Origin: Acidobacteriota bacterium
GTDB lineage: Bacteria > Acidobacteriota > Terriglobia > Terriglobales > Acidobacteriaceae
DNA: 64,000 nt
NCBI GenBank assembly: GCA_021792135.1
Contig: JAJYVF010000002.1
Location: forward strand, 124,001 to 188,000
Reading direction: 5' to 3'
Part shown: positions 1-13,187 of the stretch, in pieces
How the letters are laid out: each line of letters opens with the position of its first letter
Position numbering within the stretch: position 1 is the first letter of the stretch
Program-made: the position numbers and the translations under genes
Notes under the pieces: model-generated
The model's input: the letters and a program-made list of their open reading frames with translations, nothing else
Told to the model about the DNA's origin: nothing
Databases searched by the model: none

Positions 1-296
1 ACAATCAGATGGCTGTACTCCCGCGTCTCGCGCTCCGCGCACTGGATCGCATGCCCCGTCCCGAGCTGCCGTTCCTGCTCCACAAAACGGACCCCGGTCT
101 CGCGCACGGCGGACTGCACCGCCTCGGCCTGATGGCCCACGACCACCAGGATATCCCGCGGAGGCACCACCTGCGCGGCCGCGGCAATCACATGGGACAA
201 CAGCAGGCGCCCACCGATCTCATGCAGCACCTTGGCACGCTTCGATTTGAGCCGCGTCCCCTTGCCCGCGGCCATGATGACGATTCCCAGTCGCAT
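1..296 (-). CDS. glmU: GlmU, N-terminal part (runs off the left edge)
   Basis: Reading leftwards from an ATG at 296, the first 98 codons are open to the window edge. They begin MRLGIVIMAAGKGTRLKS, the nucleotide-binding signature of N-acetylglucosamine-1-phosphate uridyltransferases. VVVGHQAEAV and EQERQLGTGHA follow at the spacing expected for GlmU. The full enzyme acetylates glucosamine-1-phosphate and uridylylates the product to UDP-GlcNAc for peptidoglycan; only the uridyltransferase N-terminus is visible here. AGGGGATC just before the ATG is a good ribosome site. The gene starts 29 bases after the M16 subunit gene and may share its transcript. A shorter sugar-nucleotidyltransferase without the acetyltransferase half cannot be excluded. 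Confidence 0.8.
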   Translation of the reverse strand, partial: MRLGIVIMAAGKGTRLKSKRAKVLHEIGGRLLLSHVIAAAAQVVPPRDILVVVGHQAEAVQSAVRETGVRFVEQERQLGTGHAIQCAERETREYSHLI

Positions 297-325
297 GATC
301 CCCTGCAATCCCTTTCACCCGCCGC

Positions 326-1828
326 CTATTCCTGTGCGCCGCCCAGTTCCTCGCGCATCTGCGGCGGAATTGGAATCGTGACGTCCAGCACCTGTTCCTG
401 TCCCAGGCCGAGCAGGCTCAGCGGCCTCCCGAACTGCGTATCGTTGCCCACCACCAGCACGGCCAGCTTCGCCGGATCGATGTACCGGTGCGCAACCCGC
501 TCCAGGTCGGCGACCGTCACACGTTCCACTCCTTCACGATACTTCTCCAGAAAATCCGGCGGGTAGTGATAGAACTCGAGCGCGGCCGCCTCGTTCAGCA
601 CCTTCTCCCTGGTGTCGTAGCGGAAGATGAAGGAATTCAGAAGCTGATCCTTCGCGGTCTTCAGCTCATCGTCGGCGAAGGGCTGCGTCCGCAGATCGCC
701 GATTTCCTTCAGCATCTCCCGGGCCGCCTCCTCGGTGCTCGCGCTTTTGGTAGCCGCAACCGTATAGAACATGCCGGGGTGATCATAGGATGCTCCGTAG
801 ACCCCGTAGACGGAGTACGCCAGGCCCAGCCTGGTGCGCACATCCTGGAAGAGCCGGGAGCCGAATCCGCCGGAGAAGATCTCGTTCATCACGCTGAGCG
901 CGTAGTAGTCGGGGTTTCTGCGCTCCGTGCCGACGCCCACGATCCACACGTTGCTCTGGTTCACGTCCGCCTTCTTCACCAGATACACGCCGGGCTTCGG
1001 CCCCGGCACCGGGACCTGCGGAGACTTCCATGCCGGGCCGCGGGGCAGCTTTTCAAAGGTGCCGCGGAGGGTCTTCTCCATCGCCGCGGCATCGAAGTCG
1101 CCTTCGACGCCGATAATGATGTTGTTGGGAACGACGGTCCTGGTGTGCCACGCAGTCAGATCCGCGAGCGTCACCGCCATGGTGGTGGCGATCTCCGGCT
1201 GCCGCACATAAGGACTGTGCGCGCCATAGACCAGCTTCGCCGCTTCGCGCGCGGCAATGCCCCCGGCATCGTCATTGCGGCGCACGATACCGGCCATCTC
1301 CTGTTGCTTCGCGAGCGCCAGCTTCTGCTCATCGAAGGCAGGGTGCAGGAGCAGATCGACAGCGATGGCGAAGACCTGGTCTTCATCCTTCTTCAGGCAG
1401 GACCAGCTCACGGCTGTGGAGTCGTCGTCGCCGCTGGTCTCCACTTTGGCAGCCTTCGCTTCCAGCAAATCGTCGAGCGCGTCGCCGCTGTGCCCGGCGG
1501 TGCCGCTGGTGCGCCAGGTCTGCGCATAGAGATCCACAAGGCCGGCTCTCTCCGCAGGTTCCGACTGCGAGCCACCACGCATTTCGATAAAGCCGTTGAT
1601 GAAGGGCAGCTCGTGATCCTCCTGGAGCAGGATGACCAGGCCGTTGCTCAGTTCAATGCGCTTCGGCTGCTGCGGGTGGAAGGGGTGCAGCGGCGGGATG
1701 GCAATCTTCTCCCATGCGCCCGGCTGCTTCGCCTCGCGCGCATCCGGCGGAATGGCCGGCGTGGTGACCTGCGCCTGCGCGAAAGCCACGCCGAGAAGCA
1801 GAAACGCTGCCAGCCACCGTCTTCTCAT
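326..1828 (-). CDS. M16 family protein, probably the non-catalytic subunit
   Basis: This 500-residue protein has a signal peptide (MRRRWLAAFLLLGVAFAQAQ) and two M16 (insulinase/processing-peptidase) halves. Where the catalytic partner has HMFEH, this one has DLYAQ (about residues 99-103), so the zinc site is absent. The C-terminal half keeps FGSRLFQDVRTRLGLAYSVY, the arginine/tyrosine region that helps bind substrate in the non-catalytic subunits of heterodimeric M16 enzymes. Its ATG overlaps the stop of the upstream M16 gene by four bases, which suggests translational coupling and equal production. The likely role is one half of a periplasmic or envelope peptidase dimer. The substrate is unknown. 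Confidence 0.85.
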   Translation of the reverse strand: MRRRWLAAFLLLGVAFAQAQVTTPAIPPDAREAKQPGAWEKIAIPPLHPFHPQQPKRIELSNGLVILLQEDHELPFINGFIEMRGGSQSEPAERAGLVDLYAQTWRTSGTAGHSGDALDDLLEAKAAKVETSGDDDSTAVSWSCLKKDEDQVFAIAVDLLLHPAFDEQKLALAKQQEMAGIVRRNDDAGGIAAREAAKLVYGAHSPYVRQPEIATTMAVTLADLTAWHTRTVVPNNIIIGVEGDFDAAAMEKTLRGTFEKLPRGPAWKSPQVPVPGPKPGVYLVKKADVNQSNVWIVGVGTERRNPDYYALSVMNEIFSGGFGSRLFQDVRTRLGLAYSVYGVYGASYDHPGMFYTVAATKSASTEEAAREMLKEIGDLRTQPFADDELKTAKDQLLNSFIFRYDTREKVLNEAAALEFYHYPPDFLEKYREGVERVTVADLERVAHRYIDPAKLAVLVVGNDTQFGRPLSLLGLGQEQVLDVTIPIPPQMREELGGAQE

Positions 1829-3387
1829 TGACCGGCTCCCTTTGCTGCAGGGCCGGGCGCCGTCTGCGTCTCCACCGCCGCCCAGGTGCGGTTCGTCTCC
1901 ACGAAGGTCTTGTTGGCTACCCTCCGGATATCCGCCTTCGTGACCGCGTCGATCCTGTCGAGCTGTTTGAAGAGCTCGCGCCAGTCGCCATAGCGCAGCT
2001 GATAGATAGCCAGTTCCTGAGCCAGTCCCTGATTGTCGCCGAGGCTGCGCAGCACATCGGCGCGGGCGCGCGTCCTGAACATCTCCAGTTCGGCGTCGCT
2101 CACATCGGCGGTTTTCAGCTTATCGATCTCTTTGTGAATCGCCGCTCCCATCTCCGCTGCCGTGTGCCCCGGAGCGGGCACGGCAAAGAACGCGAACAGC
2201 CCGGGATATTTGTCGCCTGGAAAGCCGCTGAACCCCTCGGCCTCGACAGCGATGCGCTGGTCGCGCACCAGGCTGCGGTAGAGACGCGAGGTGCGGCCGT
2301 TGGAGAAAATGTCCTGGATCGCGTCGTAGACCGCGTCGTCGGGATCGCGGTAGTCCGGCCGGTGATAGCCCTCAAGATAGAGCGGCTGCGCCGCCTCGTG
2401 CAGGATCACCTGCTTCTCGGCGACCTGCGGCGGCTCGACGGACGCCATCGGCTCCGGCTTCGGGCCTGCGGGAATGGCGCCGAAATACCTCTCGAGCATC
2501 GGCATGGCCGTCGCCGCGTCCACATCGCCCACGACGGCGATGGTGATGTTCGCCGGAACATAGTATTTGCGATGGAAGGCTTCCGCCTCCGTGGCGGAAA
2601 GCTGGGTGACTTCGCTCTCCCATCCCACGCCGGGACGGCGGTAGGGATGCTCCACATACGCCGTGGCCAGAAACTGCTCGACCAGGCGGCCGACGGGGTC
2701 CGAGTCCACCCGCATGCGGCGCTCTTCCTCCACCACATCGCGCTCGCGGTAAAACTGCCGCGGCACCGGGTTGGCAATGCGGTCGCTCTCGAGATACGCC
2801 CACAGCTCGAGCCGGTTCTCCGGCATCGACCAGAAGTACTGCGTCGCATCGAGACTGGTTTCGGCGTTCAGACCCGTGGCGCCGTTGGCCTCGGCGATCT
2901 CCGTGAACTCGTTGGGTATCACATATTGGTTGGCTGCTTTGTCGGCCGCATCGAACTGCGCCTTCAGCGCAGCCAGCTTCTGCGCATCGGCAGGCGGGAT
3001 CGATGCAGAGCTCTGGCCTGCGTACCGGCGCAGTTCCGCGTCATACGCGGCCCAGGCATCTTCCACCTTCGCCAGGGCCGCTTTCTCGGCCTCATAGTCC
3101 TTCGTGCCGATATCCTTCGTGCCCTTGAAGGCGAGGTGCTCGAACATATGCGCCAGGCCCGATTCTCCCCCGGGATCGTTGGCGTCTCCGGCATCGACGA
3201 TGGTGAAGTACGAGAAGACCGGCGCCTCGGGCCGGTGGCACAGGATCAGTGTCAGCCCGTTGGGCAGCGTTCTCACCGTCACCCGCTTCTCAAAGGCAGC
3301 CAGATCCTGGGCAGGCGCGCAGGCCAGACTCAGCACACAGAGCAGGCACAGCAGAGAGAGAGATTTCGCGGCGGCCGGCAGCTTCAT
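1825..3387 (-). CDS. M16 family zinc peptidase, catalytic subunit
   Basis: A 520-residue secreted M16 peptidase. The inverted zinc motif HxxEH is intact as H80-M-F-E83-H84, in SGLAHMFEHLAFKGT. A hydrophobic leader with cysteines (SLLCLLCVLSLACAPAQ) precedes it; this could be an ordinary signal peptide or a weak lipobox. A charged, helix-like insert follows the motif (about residues 95-150), and the second half carries the usual FSNGRTSRLY segment. It is the first gene of a coupled pair with the zinc-free subunit downstream, an arrangement known for bacterial alpha/beta M16 peptidases. It is divergent from the gene at 3594. Confidence 0.9.
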   Translation of the reverse strand: MKLPAAAKSLSLLCLLCVLSLACAPAQDLAAFEKRVTVRTLPNGLTLILCHRPEAPVFSYFTIVDAGDANDPGGESGLAHMFEHLAFKGTKDIGTKDYEAEKAALAKVEDAWAAYDAELRRYAGQSSASIPPADAQKLAALKAQFDAADKAANQYVIPNEFTEIAEANGATGLNAETSLDATQYFWSMPENRLELWAYLESDRIANPVPRQFYRERDVVEEERRMRVDSDPVGRLVEQFLATAYVEHPYRRPGVGWESEVTQLSATEAEAFHRKYYVPANITIAVVGDVDAATAMPMLERYFGAIPAGPKPEPMASVEPPQVAEKQVILHEAAQPLYLEGYHRPDYRDPDDAVYDAIQDIFSNGRTSRLYRSLVRDQRIAVEAEGFSGFPGDKYPGLFAFFAVPAPGHTAAEMGAAIHKEIDKLKTADVSDAELEMFRTRARADVLRSLGDNQGLAQELAIYQLRYGDWRELFKQLDRIDAVTKADIRRVANKTFVETNRTWAAVETQTAPGPAAKGAGQ

Positions 3388-3534
3388 GAGATCGGTACCC
3401 TGGATTCACTCTGACCCTAACTTTGCGGCGGCCAGGTGTCAAACCAGCGCGGATGCGGGGAACACGGAAGTAACTGGACCCGCACCAGCGCCTTTGCGCC
3501 GCTGCGCGCCGGGTTTCCACCCCGGGCGAATTGT

Positions 3535-3563
3535 CTGGAATCCGCCCGACGATTGCGTATACT
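3535..3563 (+). promoter_or_regulatory. Candidate promoter for the 3594/4307 gene pair
   Basis: TATACT at 3558-3563 is a good -10 hexamer. A weak -35, CTGGAA, lies 17 bases upstream at 3535-3540. Transcription would start near 3570, about 24 bases before the ATG at 3594. The -35 matches poorly, so this rests mostly on the -10. Confidence 0.35.
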
Positions 3564-3593
3564 TTGCTGTCAGCGCTCTAACAAGAGGACTTG

Positions 3594-4310
3594 ATGCCCT
3601 GTCTGGAATTAAAAGTCACTGCCCAGCCGCTTCCGCAGCCGGCCACCCGCCTGCGTGCCCTGCTGGAAAAGCCGGGTGCCGCTGTGCTGCGCCGCAATTT
3701 CATCCCGGAGGTTCCCGGACATGACGATCTGCTGCTGCGCAACAGCATCCGCGTGGCTGCGGTGCTGGCCGTCGACCTGATGGATCCCCCGCGGGAGCCC
3801 GAGCCTGAGCAGTATGCGGAGCCGCATCCCGAACAACATCCGGAACAGGGACAGGCGGAAGCTTCCGGCGCGTCGGCCAAATCCGGCGACTCGGCTTCCG
3901 GCAGCTTCGCCAAGGGCCTCGAAATCTGGATCACCAACGGCCCCCGCACGGTAAGCGTGCCGGCCGACGCGGACGAAATTGCCGGCGCCATCACCATGTT
4001 CGACGCTTATGTCCGCCTGGCGCGGTTTCAGCCGGCCTTCGTGCGCCTCAACAAACGCCTGGTGGGCATCAGCTACATCTTTCGCGAGGGCCTCTCGGTG
4101 GGCATTCAGGGCGATCCCGCCGATGCCCCCGCTGAAATCGGCCCCCTCTTTGGCGCCATTCCCGCGATTCCGGATGCCGACGATTCCCGCGACCCGCGGA
4201 TCCTGGTGCGGCTGCCTTATGCCGGCATCTCCTTCTTTCATGATCTGCTGCGGGCGGCCTCTGCCTGGCTCGAGCAGAACTCGTATCCGAGTATCCTCGG
4301 CTCGAAATGA
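3594..4310 (+). CDS. Unrecognised cytosolic protein, 238 residues
   Basis: I do not recognise the family. The ATG at 3594 follows AGAGGA with four bases between; a TTG one codon earlier is too close to that site. The protein has a compact first part (1-70), then a Pro/Glu/Gln/Ser/Gly-rich linker of about 35 residues (from PPREPEPEQ to SGDSASGSF), then a second compact part containing FVRLNKRLVGISYIFREG and ending FFHDLLRAASAWLEQNSYPSIL. No signal peptide or membrane segment is seen. Its stop overlaps the next ATG (ATGA), so the two are probably translated together. Confidence 0.75.
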   Translation: MPCLELKVTAQPLPQPATRLRALLEKPGAAVLRRNFIPEVPGHDDLLLRNSIRVAAVLAVDLMDPPREPEPEQYAEPHPEQHPEQGQAEASGASAKSGDSASGSFAKGLEIWITNGPRTVSVPADADEIAGAITMFDAYVRLARFQPAFVRLNKRLVGISYIFREGLSVGIQGDPADAPAEIGPLFGAIPAIPDADDSRDPRILVRLPYAGISFFHDLLRAASAWLEQNSYPSILGSK

Positions 4311-5182
4311 ATCATGCGGCAGTGGCCGCCCTGCTGGCCGCTCTTCTTGCCGGCCCCCCGCAGAATCCGCCGCCCGTGCAGCCGGACAACGGCGGCGCCA
4401 GTACCGAGAGGATCGAGCGCGGCCAGGTCCTGTCTCCCGCCGGAGCCGTCCTCCACTACCGCATTCGCCTCCTGCCGCTGGCTTCCTTTCCCGATCTGCC
4501 CACCGAGGTGGCCGCTCAGCTCCAGCGACGCCAGTGCATGGTTCCCCAGACCTTCGAAGCGCAGGAGCCGGAGAATGTCGTTCACGGAGCCTTTCGCGCC
4601 GCGGGCAGCAATGACTGGGCCACGCTCTGCTCCGTCGCCGGCGCGACGACCCTCTATGTCTTTTTCAGCGGCCAGTATGACTCGCCCATCCCCCTGCGCT
4701 CCCAGGCGGACACCGCATGGCTCGGCGCCGAGCCCGGCAGCACCGTCTACAGCTCCGCATGGGGCATCGCCCTCCGGCCTGCGGAGGAACTGCGCGACTC
4801 TCTTGAGATTCGCCATCTGATCCATCCGGATCATGACGGCATTGAGGACGCGCACCTCGAACACGTCACCACCGTCCACTATTTCCAGGCCGGAAAATGG
4901 CTCCTCATCGACAACAACGCGCAGAGCGCCAACGAAATATTTCTCCTTGCGCCACCGCGACTAATCCTGGATTCTTCGGTCCAATGCATACACGGGACTT
5001 GTGTTAGCTGCACGCGGCTCCCGCACCCGCGAGTAACCCGCGTAGTCCTGTCGAAACCCGGTTCAGGACGGTTGCTCGAACCTATCCCGCCGGCAGTTTG
5101 GGACATCGCGCTCCGCCAGGCGAGAGGTATGATGAAACACACTGTCACACGCGATTCCAACAGGCGGTTCGCCGCAGAATAA
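4307..5182 (+). CDS. Unrecognised exported protein; uncertain C-terminal tail
   Basis: A 291-codon frame coupled to the upstream gene by an ATGA overlap. The N-terminus (MNHAAVAALLAALLAG) looks like a short signal peptide followed by a proline-rich stretch. The middle, with HYRIRLLPLASFPDLPTEV, SNDWATLCSVAGATTLYVFF and VHYFQAGKWLLIDNN, reads like a conserved globular domain of unknown function. From about residue 205 the composition changes: rarer codons, ATA and TTA among them, and extra cysteines. The last 85 or so codons may be read-through after an old frameshift and not real protein. Confidence 0.6.
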   Translation: MNHAAVAALLAALLAGPPQNPPPVQPDNGGASTERIERGQVLSPAGAVLHYRIRLLPLASFPDLPTEVAAQLQRRQCMVPQTFEAQEPENVVHGAFRAAGSNDWATLCSVAGATTLYVFFSGQYDSPIPLRSQADTAWLGAEPGSTVYSSAWGIALRPAEELRDSLEIRHLIHPDHDGIEDAHLEHVTTVHYFQAGKWLLIDNNAQSANEIFLLAPPRLILDSSVQCIHGTCVSCTRLPHPRVTRVVLSKPGSGRLLEPIPPAVWDIALRQARGMMKHTVTRDSNRRFAAE

Positions 5183-5222
5183 TGCGGCGTTGTTCTCCTC
5201 CTACGAGCTTCGAAGGTTGGCC

Positions 5223-11035
<5,813 letters not shown>

Positions 11036-11052
11036 TTCTTCCTGCTCTTTCA

Positions 11053-11072
11053 GACACGGAGTGTCCTATACT
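11053..11072 (+). promoter_or_regulatory. -10 element with adjoining palindrome before the MerR gene
   Basis: TATACT at 11067-11072 is a good -10. Directly upstream, GACAC-GGA-GTGTC (11053-11065) is a perfect 5-3-5 palindrome. MerR-type regulators bind dyads in the spacer of their own promoters, so this could be an autoregulatory site. The -35 is not clear. Confidence 0.35.
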
Positions 11073-11118
11073 GCGTCAGAGAGCGGCCCTCCCCCGGCCG
11101 CTCCGCGCAGGCCTCGCG

Positions 11119-11589
11119 ATGCCGAAACACGCAACCCAGCGGCGTGCTCCGCAACAAGTCGTCATTCCTGACAAGCTCTACTTCCGCATCGGCGAAGTGG
11201 CGAAACTGTGTGGAGTGGAGACTTACGTACTGCGCTTCTGGGAGACGGAATTTCCGCAGCTGCGGCCCAACAAAAGCGGCACCGGGCAGCGTCTCTACCG
11301 CAAGAAAGAGGTTGAGCTGGCCATGCGCGTCAAGCGCCTGCTGCACGATGAGGGCTACACGATCGCCGGTGCCCGGCAGGTCCTTGCCCAGGAATCCGGT
11401 AAGGCGAAAGACCCGCAGCTTCCACTGATTGAGGGCGGCAGTGCCGAGCGCTCGCGCGCCGTCCAGGCGAAGCTGCAGCGCCTGCGGTCAGAACTGCGGG
11501 AGCTGCTCGGCATCCTGTCGTCTGCCCCTGCCCGTGCCAGTCGCAGGGCACGAAGCGTCGAGCCGCAAAGGCCGAATCTTTTCGACTGA
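11119..11589 (+). CDS. MerR-family transcriptional regulator
   Basis: A 156-residue protein. Residues 23-90 form a MerR winged helix-turn-helix: YFRIGEVAKLCGVETYVLRF, then FPQLRPNKSGTGQRLY and KRLLHDEGYTIAGARQVL. This is the architecture of the short acidobacterial and deltaproteobacterial MerR regulators often found next to ihfA-like genes. After residue 100 the chain is helical and charged and carries no cysteine metal-binding loop, so it is unlikely to sense metals or redox in the classical way. The C-terminus, rich in Arg/Ala, may be flexible. It is convergent with ffh, with only two bases between the stop codons. Confidence 0.88.
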   Translation: MPKHATQRRAPQQVVIPDKLYFRIGEVAKLCGVETYVLRFWETEFPQLRPNKSGTGQRLYRKKEVELAMRVKRLLHDEGYTIAGARQVLAQESGKAKDPQLPLIEGGSAERSRAVQAKLQRLRSELRELLGILSSAPARASRRARSVEPQRPNLFD

Positions 11590-11591
11590 GA

Positions 11592-12965
11592 TTACCGTCC
11601 GCGCATGCCGCCCAGCATGCCCATGGCGCGCCGCTGCAGCATGCCGCCCTTGCCCATGCCTTTGAAGAGCTTCCGCATCTGCGCGTACTGCCGCAGCAGC
11701 TGATTCACTTCCTGCACTGTGGTGCCGGAACCCGTGGCGATGCGCTTGCGGCGGCTGCCGGAGATGATCTCGTGGTGATCGCGCTCCTGCTGCGTCATGG
11801 AGTTGATGATGGCCTCGACGCGCGTCAGCTGCTTCTCGTCCACCTGTCCGGCCATCTGCTGCATGCCCGCAAAGGGTCCGACGGAGGGCAGCATCTTGAG
11901 AATGCTTTCGAGCGAGCCCAGCTTCTTGATCTGGCGCAGCTGATCGCGAAAGTCCTCGAGCGAAAACCCGTCGCCCGAGAGCGCCTTGCGCGCAAACTCC
12001 TCGGACTTGCGCTTGTCCAGCTTCTCCTCGGCTTTCTCGATCAGCGACATGATGTCGCCCATGCCCAAGATGCGGCCCACGATGCGGTCGGGGTGGAACG
12101 GCTCGAACGCATCGGGCTTTTCACCCGTGCCGATGAACTTCACCGGCTGCCCCGTCACATGGCGGATGGAGAGCGCCGCGCCACCACGCGCATCGCCGTC
12201 CATCTTGGTCAGCACCGTGCCGGTCAGCGCCAGCCGCTTGTGGAAGGCCTCCGCCGAACGCACCGCGTCCTGGCCGGTCATGGCGTCGGCAATGAACAGG
12301 ATCTCCTGGGGCGAGAGCAGCGACTTGAGGAGCGCCATCTCGTCCATCAGCTGCTCATCCACGTGCAGGCGGCCCGCCGTGTCCACGATCAGCGTGTCGC
12401 AGCCGGTGATGACGGCCTCCCGGCGGGCCTCTTTGGCCAGCCGCTCGACCAGCGGCGTGCCCGGCGCTTCGCCCTTCGTGTCGCCCTCGTAGATGTTCGC
12501 TTTGATGGTTTTGGCGACGACGCGCAGCTGTTCGCGCGCCGCCGGGCGGTAGACGTCCACCGACACCAGCATGGGACGGTGGCCGCCCTTCTGCAGCCAG
12601 GCGGCCAGCTTCCCCGCGGTCGTCGTCTTGCCCGAGCCCTGCAGGCCCGCCATCAGGATGACCGTGGGCGGCCGCGAAGCGAACTGGAACCGCGCCGTAT
12701 CCTTGCCCAGGATGGCGATCAGCTCATCGCGCACAATCTTGATCACCTGCTCGGTGGGCGAGAGCGAGGTCATCACCTCCTGCCCCAGAGCCTTGTCGCG
12801 GATGTGCTCGATCAGTTCTTTGACCACATTGAGGTTGACGTCGGCCTCGAGCAGCGCCACGCGGATCTCCCGCAGGGCTTCCTGCATGTTTTCTTCGGAA
12901 ATCGCGCCCTGTCCACGCAGGTTCTTGAAGGCGCGCTGCAATTTTTCGGAAAGGTTCTCAAACAT
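11592..12965 (-). CDS. ffh: Signal recognition particle protein Ffh
   Basis: A 457-residue SRP54-type GTPase that, with SRP RNA, targets nascent membrane and secreted proteins to the SecYEG translocon. Visible in order are the N domain (MFENLSEKLQRAFKNLRGQG), the G domain with P-loop GLQGSGKTTTAGKLA, DTAGRLHVDEQLMDEM and TKMDGDARGG, and the methionine-rich M domain with GSGTTVQEVNQLLRQYAQM and a Met/Gly tail (KGMGKGGMLQRRAMGMLGGM). All GTPase motifs are intact and the length is typical. The first 220 bases upstream hold the long hairpin element. Confidence 0.97.
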   Translation of the reverse strand: MFENLSEKLQRAFKNLRGQGAISEENMQEALREIRVALLEADVNLNVVKELIEHIRDKALGQEVMTSLSPTEQVIKIVRDELIAILGKDTARFQFASRPPTVILMAGLQGSGKTTTAGKLAAWLQKGGHRPMLVSVDVYRPAAREQLRVVAKTIKANIYEGDTKGEAPGTPLVERLAKEARREAVITGCDTLIVDTAGRLHVDEQLMDEMALLKSLLSPQEILFIADAMTGQDAVRSAEAFHKRLALTGTVLTKMDGDARGGAALSIRHVTGQPVKFIGTGEKPDAFEPFHPDRIVGRILGMGDIMSLIEKAEEKLDKRKSEEFARKALSGDGFSLEDFRDQLRQIKKLGSLESILKMLPSVGPFAGMQQMAGQVDEKQLTRVEAIINSMTQQERDHHEIISGSRRKRIATGSGTTVQEVNQLLRQYAQMRKLFKGMGKGGMLQRRAMGMLGGMRGR

Positions 12966-13004
12966 AGGTCAGAATCTCCAGTTTACCGGACTGGCCCTCC
13001 AGGC

Positions 13005-13171
13005 GGGACTGGCCCCATTCGACTCGGTGCGCTCGCTCCGGGCAGGCCCCTCCAGGCGAGGGCGCTCCGTGCATGTCCGGGGCTCGGACTCGAGCACCCG
13101 GAGGGACAGGGAACCCGAAGTCCGCCTGGACAGCCCAGAGCGAGCGAAGTGAATCGAATGGGGCGAGTTCC
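13005..13171. repeat. Long imperfect inverted repeat between ffh and the S9 peptidase gene
   Basis: The arms 13005-13043 and 13133-13171 are inverted copies matching at about 31 of 39 positions, with shared blocks CCCCATTCGA and GCTCGCTC. The 90 bases between them contain a second nested dyad (CTCCGTGCATGTCCG against CGGACTCGAGCACCCGGAG). The whole element could fold into a single hairpin in DNA or RNA. It fills almost the entire intergenic space and ends five bases before the -10 of the peptidase gene. It may be a small non-autonomous mobile repeat or a two-way terminator/regulatory structure. Confidence 0.6.
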
Positions 13172-13175
13172 CCGC

Positions 13176-13181
13176 TATACT
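13176..13181 (+). promoter_or_regulatory. -10 element suggesting a leaderless S9 peptidase mRNA
   Basis: TATACT at 13176-13181 ends six bases before the A of the ATG at 13188, where transcription would be expected to start. No Shine-Dalgarno sequence precedes the ATG. The right arm of the hairpin element occupies the -35 region. Confidence 0.45.
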
Positions 13182-13187
13182 TCGCCC

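Noticed and set aside
4879-5160. Minus-strand frame opposite the tail of the gene at 4307
   Set aside because: No ribosome site or recognisable domain. It only reflects the odd composition of this stretch.
11772-13187. Upstream extension of the S9 peptidase frame across ffh
   Set aside because: It is the antisense of ffh, and the hairpin element and -10 lie just before the true ATG at 13188.
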